Source of the DNA: Kuschelorhynchus macadamiae
Taxonomy: Eukaryota; Arthropoda; Insecta; Coleoptera; Curculionidae
Length of the DNA stretch: 64,000 nucleotides
Direction of reading: 5' to 3'
Assembly: GCA_030620095.1 (NCBI GenBank)
Contig: JAUTXW010000873.1
Span: forward strand, 241,501-305,500
Positions 59,546 through 64,000 of this stretch are shown here, piece by piece. The position numbers were made by a program, and so were the translations under genes. The notes beneath the pieces are model-generated. The model saw only the letters and a list, made by a program, of their open reading frames with translations, was not told the DNA's origin and did not search any database. Every line of letters begins with the position of its first letter. The first letter of the stretch is position 1.

Positions 59546-59767
59546 GTACAATCATCATCACAATTGGTTGATTCTAGTTGGGATGAAGATGGAACATTCG
59601 AAACTTATGATCCTATCCGTTACGTATCCAACCATTTGGTACTGCGACAAAGTCCGATAGGTGCTTCAAAAAGTATAAAAAGGGAATTTCGTAGATTAGA
59701 GCGAATAAAACATCAGTCTCATCATCAACAACAACAAATCCAAATATTCAGGCAGGTATTAAATTAA
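59432..59767 (+). CDS. Ser/Thr/Gln-rich ORF, right arm
   Basis: A 111-codon frame from ATG 59432: TTPRTKLFDAP, an eight-to-ten Ser run, an eleven-Thr run, then VDSSWDEDGTFETYDPIRYV and KREFRRLERIKHQSHHQQQQ. The CAA/TCG repeat runs vary between copies. The C-terminal part from VDSSWDED onward is almost identical in both arms, suggesting a constrained domain. The position between polB and the dUTPase-like sequence is conserved. Function unknown; an N-terminal extension of the dUTPase protein is one possibility. Confidence 0.5.
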
Positions 59768-59852
59768 TAAATTTGTTGAATACCAATATTTACTTCATAT
59801 AATAACTAAATTTACTTTTTTTTCAGATTAAATTAAGAAAAAAACGCACCCA

Positions 59853-60245
59853 GAGGCTCTAGCTCCTAGACAATTTACCTCTGAAGCGGCTGGATTCGAT
59901 CTTTTCAGCGTAGAAGACCACACCATTGAACCATCATCAAGGACAAAAATTGACACAGGCATACAAATTGAAATACCACAAGGATTTTACGCTGAAATCC
60001 ATTCAAGATCGGGCCTAAGCTACAAATATGGAATCGAAGTTGGAGCGGGCATCATTGATCAAGAATGTATTTATAGTTTCGTTTAATCATTCAAATATCG
60101 CATCTAAAATTTGTAAATCGGAAAAAATTGCACAAACCATCATCAAAAAAAATCTATTAATTGCACTTTTGTATCGACTAACAGTTTTTTTTTTGAGGCA
60201 TTAAGGGGAAATAAAGGTTTCGGATTATATGATAATATTAAATAA
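59853..60245 (+). pseudogene. dUTPase-like domain, right arm
   Basis: EALAPRQFTSEAAGFDLFS (motif 1), FYAEIHSRSGLSYKYGIEV (motif 2, intact GL), GAGIID (motif 3 start); then after a frame change IVSFNHSNIASKICKSEKIA and QTIIKK (motif 4), and after a second change RGNKGFGLYD (motif 5). It ends at TAA 60245. About 125 residues, the size of a dUTPase subunit core. At least two frameshifts. dUTPases are common in large DNA viruses; they are not among the core Polinton genes, which makes this cargo notable. Confidence 0.84.
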
Positions 60246-60314
60246 AATATTAAAATATGTTGTTTTTTTATTTAAAAAACCTATACTCCTAACACACTAT
60301 AACTACAAACTTTT

Positions 60315-60561
60315 ATAAATCCAAACCGAATTTATATAAAAAAAAGTTCAACTTACAAATCCAGTGACATACCTACTTCAAGATGCAGAAAAACAAGACA
60401 TTAAAGGAGGATTCTATGAACTTTAATTGCAAAAAGTTAAATATCCAGACATTTATTTAGTTGAAAAAGTGTTAAAACGTAAAAACAATAGAGTATTTGT
60501 AAAATGGTTAGGTTTCAGTGATAAGCATAATAGTTGGATAGATAAAAATAATGTAGAGTGA
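60315..60561 (+). pseudogene. Polinton integrase C-terminal chromodomain, right arm
   Basis: NPVTYLLQDAEKQDIKGGFYEL, an in-frame TAA, then KYPDIYLVEKVLKRKNNRV and VKWLGFSDKHNSW, ending TGA 60561. Same content as the left-arm copy, including the stop at the equivalent position, so the loss of the stop-free frame predates or was shared by both arms. Confidence 0.75.
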
Positions 60562-60639
60562 CTTAATAATAAAATAATTTTGTTTCATGTACGTTTTATT
60601 TACTATATATTATTTACATGTTTTCTACAAATAATTTAT

Positions 60640-61161
60640 TTATCTTCAAACAGAAAAACAGTATTTATAATTATATAACAACTTGGCGTTTGATAATGCA
60701 CAATGTCAAGTAGTGCCATATAGATCCTTGTGAAAGTGACATTCGGGAACTTTCTTAAACTTGCTTAGCTTCGGTTCACTCTCCAGAGGTATTTTAAAAA
60801 AATTTTCCGCACTTATAAATTTTCTTAGAAAATTCACCTTTTCATCTTCTTTGACGTATATTTTTGGGGCATCATATCTTTTCATCACATGTTCTAAGAC
60901 ATTTGCTATTTCGTTCAAGTCTACTAAACCAGACTCCCATATTAGACCATGATATGAGTTTTCGAGATAAGATATCGTTTTTAGATCCTGGCCTTTTAAC
61001 ATGCTTTTGTTATATGGTGGTTTGAAAATAAAATTTGAACAACGTGTTCCATCATACACAGCTAGTTCTTTTGGAATAAATCCAGAGGCACAATTAAATC
61101 CTTGGATATCAAGACACAAAATTGAATTTTCTCCTGCCGTAGTCCAAGTTACGAGACCCAC
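60640..61161 (-). pseudogene. Conserved protein of unknown function, right-arm copy
   Basis: Better preserved than the left copy: one frame of 151 codons from 61161, continuing past APKIYVKEDEKVNFLRKFI to LSKFKKVPECHFHKD at 60706. The codon matching the left-arm ATG is ACG here, so the start is lost unless an upstream or non-ATG start is used. ILCLDIQGFNCASG, PKELAVYDG and HGLIWESG are unchanged. Confidence 0.5.
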
Positions 61162-62030
61162 TAAGTAAAACTAACAACACATAAAATAAACCGTAGGAGT
61201 TTTTTTTACATTTTAATTTCTATATTTTTGCACTGTTCTATTTTGACATTAAAATCATAGACCTAATACTATTTACACCAAATACATAATTCGCTAAACA
61301 AGGATCACAAAATTTTAATAACTTTACTCTATGTTTTAACTGTATATTAATATTTTTTTTCGACTGAACAATACGTCTTTGGCATAAAAATTGTATTCAT
61401 TTATAGAAGGCTTACATATATATTAATTATGTGTGCTATACATATTTTTAATCACCTGGTATACGTTATTATTCTAAACAAATATTATTTATTAAAACAT
61501 TATTATTGATCATCTCAATACTACACAAAGATCTCCTTATCTACATCCTCGACCTTTTCTTATCTGCGAACCTGACCTTTAGTCTTACGTCGTCGAAAAT
61601 GAAAACAAGCTATTCTCGGTATTTTTCGAAAAACTAATATTTTACGTATTTATTCAAACATTGCTCATCTCAATACTACACAAACATCTCCTTATCTACA
61701 TCCTCGAACTTTTCTCATCTGCGAACCTGACCTCTAGTCTTACGTCGAACATATTAATTTTAATTAACAGAAAAACAATTCTCGGTATTACGGAATTCGG
61801 CGAGGCTCGGCTCGGCTCTTGTGATGACGCGAGGCTCGGCGAAGCTCGCTTCTTGGAATTTTTTTTTGAAAAATAACACCTACCTATGCAAACCAGGTGT
61901 CAGGCTTAAGACAGGCGCACAAAAGGTGACAGGTAAACATTTCTTGCAGACAGGTGAGCCGAAGAGCTCCTGGGAACGATCGGTGGTCAAGATGCCATCG
62001 AGGTGTCCCTGCCGCCCCTGCTATACTACT

Positions 62031-62036
62031 GCCGCA
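62031..62036. repeat. Target-site duplication (right), GCCGCA
   Basis: Directly follows the terminus GCTATACTACT and repeats the six bases at 46073-46078. Confidence 0.88.
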
Positions 62037-62885
62037 TTTCACACATTCCAATCTGTCGGGATTTCGACTGTTGGGGCCAGTGAAGTTTCGGTCCACTAAC
62101 TGTTTGGGCCGGTGTAGTTTAGGGGAAAATACGCACTACCGTTGAGGTATTGATTGAATTTTCTTCAGTATTCTTCACGTCACGTACTAATATATCCTTT
62201 ATATTCCATCTTTGTCGATTAGCTAAACGACCACGCCTGAAGCGTCATTCGGGTTTTGGGCCCAATGAACTTTGGGCCGAATGTGGTTCTCTAATTTTAA
62301 CGCCGCTGCCTATTACCATTAAGAGGCTATACCAGGATCAATAGGATACTATACATCAATATGTTCCCTTATTAACTATTAAGATTAAGTTGACTGACTT
62401 GGAATCCGTCAAAATGGGCGAAATCGATATTGAGATATATACGTGACATCTTGTGTCTATTTAATTTTTATTAAATATTCAAAAACTGTGCATACTATCA
62501 GCTTGATTTTTTATATAGGTTTCAACCCTTAAATAGGACTTATTGGCAGAAAGTTTACCGACCTTTGCCGAACCGAAGGACCAATGCCGTCTGATTGTAC
62601 AATTTTATAACAACTTTCGTTTCACATTATTATATTAAGTCGGTACCTATTTCTATTACCCACATTTTACTAAATTTTAAAAACAGTAAAGTAACCAAAG
62701 TCTTTCTGCATTTCCTTAATAATTACAGCCGCAAAAATTAGATTTTTATAATTAATTTAGATAAGATTTTCCACGAAAGTTGACGTCCCTAAGGATTAAA
62801 AAAGATCAAATATTATTTAAGTGTATTGTGGCTATATATTCCGTAAAAAATAAAAAATCGAAATACTTAAAATTTCCACATTTTG
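62037..62885. repeat. Right flank with GGCCC-rich dispersed repeat
   Basis: 62050-62126 has two related units (GTTGGGGCCAGTGAAGTTTC and GTTTGGGCCGGTGTAGTTTA) and matches 38974-39055 in inverse orientation. 62247-62290 (TTTTGGGCCCAATGAACTTT) matches 13227-13265 in inverse orientation. The rest, to 62885, is AT-rich without a gene. Confidence 0.55.
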
Positions 62886-63430
62886 AACCTTATTTCCGCA
62901 GTTTTCTCGAAAATGGCAAATGCTAACATATTGACTTTTTCGAGAATTAATTAGGTTTATGGTAGCTCTAGATCTCATAAAGAAAATTTACTTGATCTTG
63001 AAATTCAAAACTTCTCCATTTTGGCTGCTGAGAGTTTTTCACGATTTTCTCAAAAACATCAAATACTAACAGATTCGAATTTTCGAAAATTGTTTAGGTG
63101 TATGTTAGTTATAGATCACATAAAGAAAATTTACATGATCTGTAAAATCAAAATTCCTCTATTTCAACTGCTAAGATTTTTTTACGATTGTTTCGAAAAC
63201 TGTACATATTAACAGATTGAAATTTTCGGGAATTGTTTAGGTGTATGTTACCTATAGATCCCATAAAGAAAATTTACTTGACCTCGAACAAGGCACATAC
63301 TAACAGATTGAAATTGTCGGAATTTGTTTAGGTGTATGGTAGCTATAGATTCTAGAAAGAAAATTTACTTCATCTCCAAAAAAAAATCCTCCATTTTGAC
63401 TGCTAAGAGTTTTTCAGGATTATTATTTTA
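62886..63430 (+). repeat. ~125-bp tandem repeat, about four units
   Basis: Units share TTTTCGAGAATTNNTTAGGT, a TGTATGGTAGCTATAGAT-like block, AAAGAAAATTTACTTGATCT and a CCATTTTGNCTGCTAAGAG end. Starts near 62886, 63012, 63140 and 63290, with the third-to-fourth transition shortened. Non-coding. Confidence 0.75.
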
Positions 63431-63524
63431 CGCAAATTTTGTGCATTTTTCCTTGAAAAATACACAAAACCTGAACCAATTATTATTATAATCAAAAGGC
63501 ATACAAGTAGTGGAAGTATACATG

Positions 63525-63990
63525 TTCTGAAGCACCCCCCCTCTTAGCGTCTGTCCGCTCGCCCTGTGACGTCACTTGACCTTGAGGGGGCCCTACCCAC
63601 TTGACCTTGGGCCCATTTGATCTTGACGTTTTCAGCACCCTCCCCCCTTCTGTCTCTACTCCTTCGCCCTGTGACACACCCCCCTCTTATGTCGCTGCCC
63701 CCTGGCCCTGCGACATCATTTGACCTTGAGTGTCCCACCCACATGACCTTGGGTTCATTTGACCTTGAGTCCATTTGACCTCGAATTTTTGAAGATCGAC
63801 CATTTGACCTTGGGGTTGTTTACCTTTGAGATATTTTGAAGGTCCAATTGTTTGACATTGAGATGTCATTGCCCCGCTGGCTTTGAGTTTCGTTGGTGGG
63901 TGTTATACCCACTGACTTTGAAAATGCTTTGAAGGTCAAGTTGTTTGATCTTGAGACGTGGTTGACCAGTGGAGGGTGCTTGGTATTAAG
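63525..63990. repeat. GC-richer stretch with repeated TGACCTTG motifs
   Basis: Exact TGACCTTGA occurs at 63577, 63721 and 63760; TGACCTTGG at 63602, 63744 and 63805. Close variants lie near 63618, 63776, 63908 and 63946. The DNA is C-rich on the plus strand, unlike its surroundings. Frames of 60-76 codons on the minus strand are by-products of the motif repetition. Confidence 0.65.
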
Positions 63991-64000
63991 TGACGCATTT

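Larger units (their letters stand above)
46079..62030. mobile_element. Palindromic Polinton/Maverick-like element
   Basis: Begins AGTAGTATAGCAGGG and ends with its inverse, giving 5'-AG...CT-3' ends and a 6-bp duplication, as in Polintons. The 15,952-bp length is also in the Polinton range. Inside, ~7.0-kb arms (46079-53108 and 55040-62030) are inverse copies around a ~1.93-kb unique centre. Each arm holds, from outside in: a conserved protein of unknown function, an integrase chromodomain end, a dUTPase-like domain, a Ser/Thr/Gln-rich ORF, and a protein-primed DNA polymerase B. In the Polinton family, TIRs are normally up to about 1 kb. Here the TIR extends over nearly half the element. I recognise no capsid, packaging ATPase, cysteine protease or integrase catalytic core. 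Confidence 0.85.
55040..62030 (-). repeat. Right arm of the palindrome
   Basis: Inverse copy of 46079-53108. Differences from the left arm include a 158-bp tandem duplication (59274-59431/59432-59589), two rather than three subterminal repeat units, and deletion of ~140 bp in the polymerase C-terminus near 58900. Confidence 0.88.

Noticed and set aside
46079..62030. Palindrome as two separate Polinton-like insertions in opposite orientation
   Set aside because: The 6-bp duplication lies only at the outermost ends, and no terminus (AGTAGTATAGC) occurs near 53.1 or 55.0 kb.
63492..63869. Three overlapping minus-strand frames rich in Gly, Ser, Arg and Gln
   Set aside because: Explained by the repeated CAAGGTCA motifs.

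Overview
This window is repetitive DNA from an animal nuclear genome, almost certainly an arthropod and most likely an insect with a large, AT-rich, transposon-dense genome. Evidence: insect-type Tc1/mariner relatives flanked by TA, a Copia and a Gypsy LTR element, Jockey/CR1-type LINEs, a Polinton (Maverick) DNA transposon and many short MITE-like repeats. I found no intact host gene and no complete structural RNA gene. Nearly every coding trace is a decayed mobile-element gene. The species cannot be named from this.

Layout. 1-2435: a broken THAP-domain exon, a dispersed repeat that recurs at 31.6-37.9 kb, and a MITE. 2436-5970: a Copia element with its 3' LTR but no 5' LTR. 6.7-7.2 kb: two head-to-head tRNA-like (SINE-like) sequences. 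7943-10145 and 10484-12493: two TA-flanked transposons, each with a minus-strand transposase remnant and each with its left end replaced by an inverted copy of its own right end, including the start of the transposase gene. 12.5-16.2 kb: AT-rich, no genes.

16243-28820: a nested composite on the minus strand. A Gypsy element (gag, protease, RT, integrase) lies between direct LTR-like repeats. Each repeat carries two heat-shock-element-like trimers and a TATA box. A Jockey-type LINE sits inside both repeats, nearly full length in one and internally deleted in the other. A second LINE, on the plus strand, is inserted in the gag zinc-knuckle codons.

28.8-46.0 kb: mostly non-coding repeats (a 185-bp AT microsatellite, hairpins, three to four copies of one repeat family, an array of ~130-bp modules) plus two dead LINE RT fragments at 40.2 and 43.2 kb.

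46079-62030: the most striking object, a Polinton-like element 15,952 bp long, flanked by a perfect 6-bp target-site duplication (GCCGCA) and arranged as a giant palindrome. Two ~7.0-kb inverted arms surround a ~1.9-kb unique centre. Each arm carries a protein-primed type B DNA polymerase, a Ser/Thr/Gln-rich ORF, a dUTPase-like domain, the chromodomain end of a Polinton-type integrase and a conserved protein of unknown function. I recognise no capsid, packaging ATPase or protease gene. My leading inference is a snap-back (copy-back) replication product of a protein-primed element that was then integrated.

62.0-64.0 kb: a GGCCC-rich dispersed repeat, a ~130-bp tandem array, and a GC-richer stretch with many TGACCTTG motifs.
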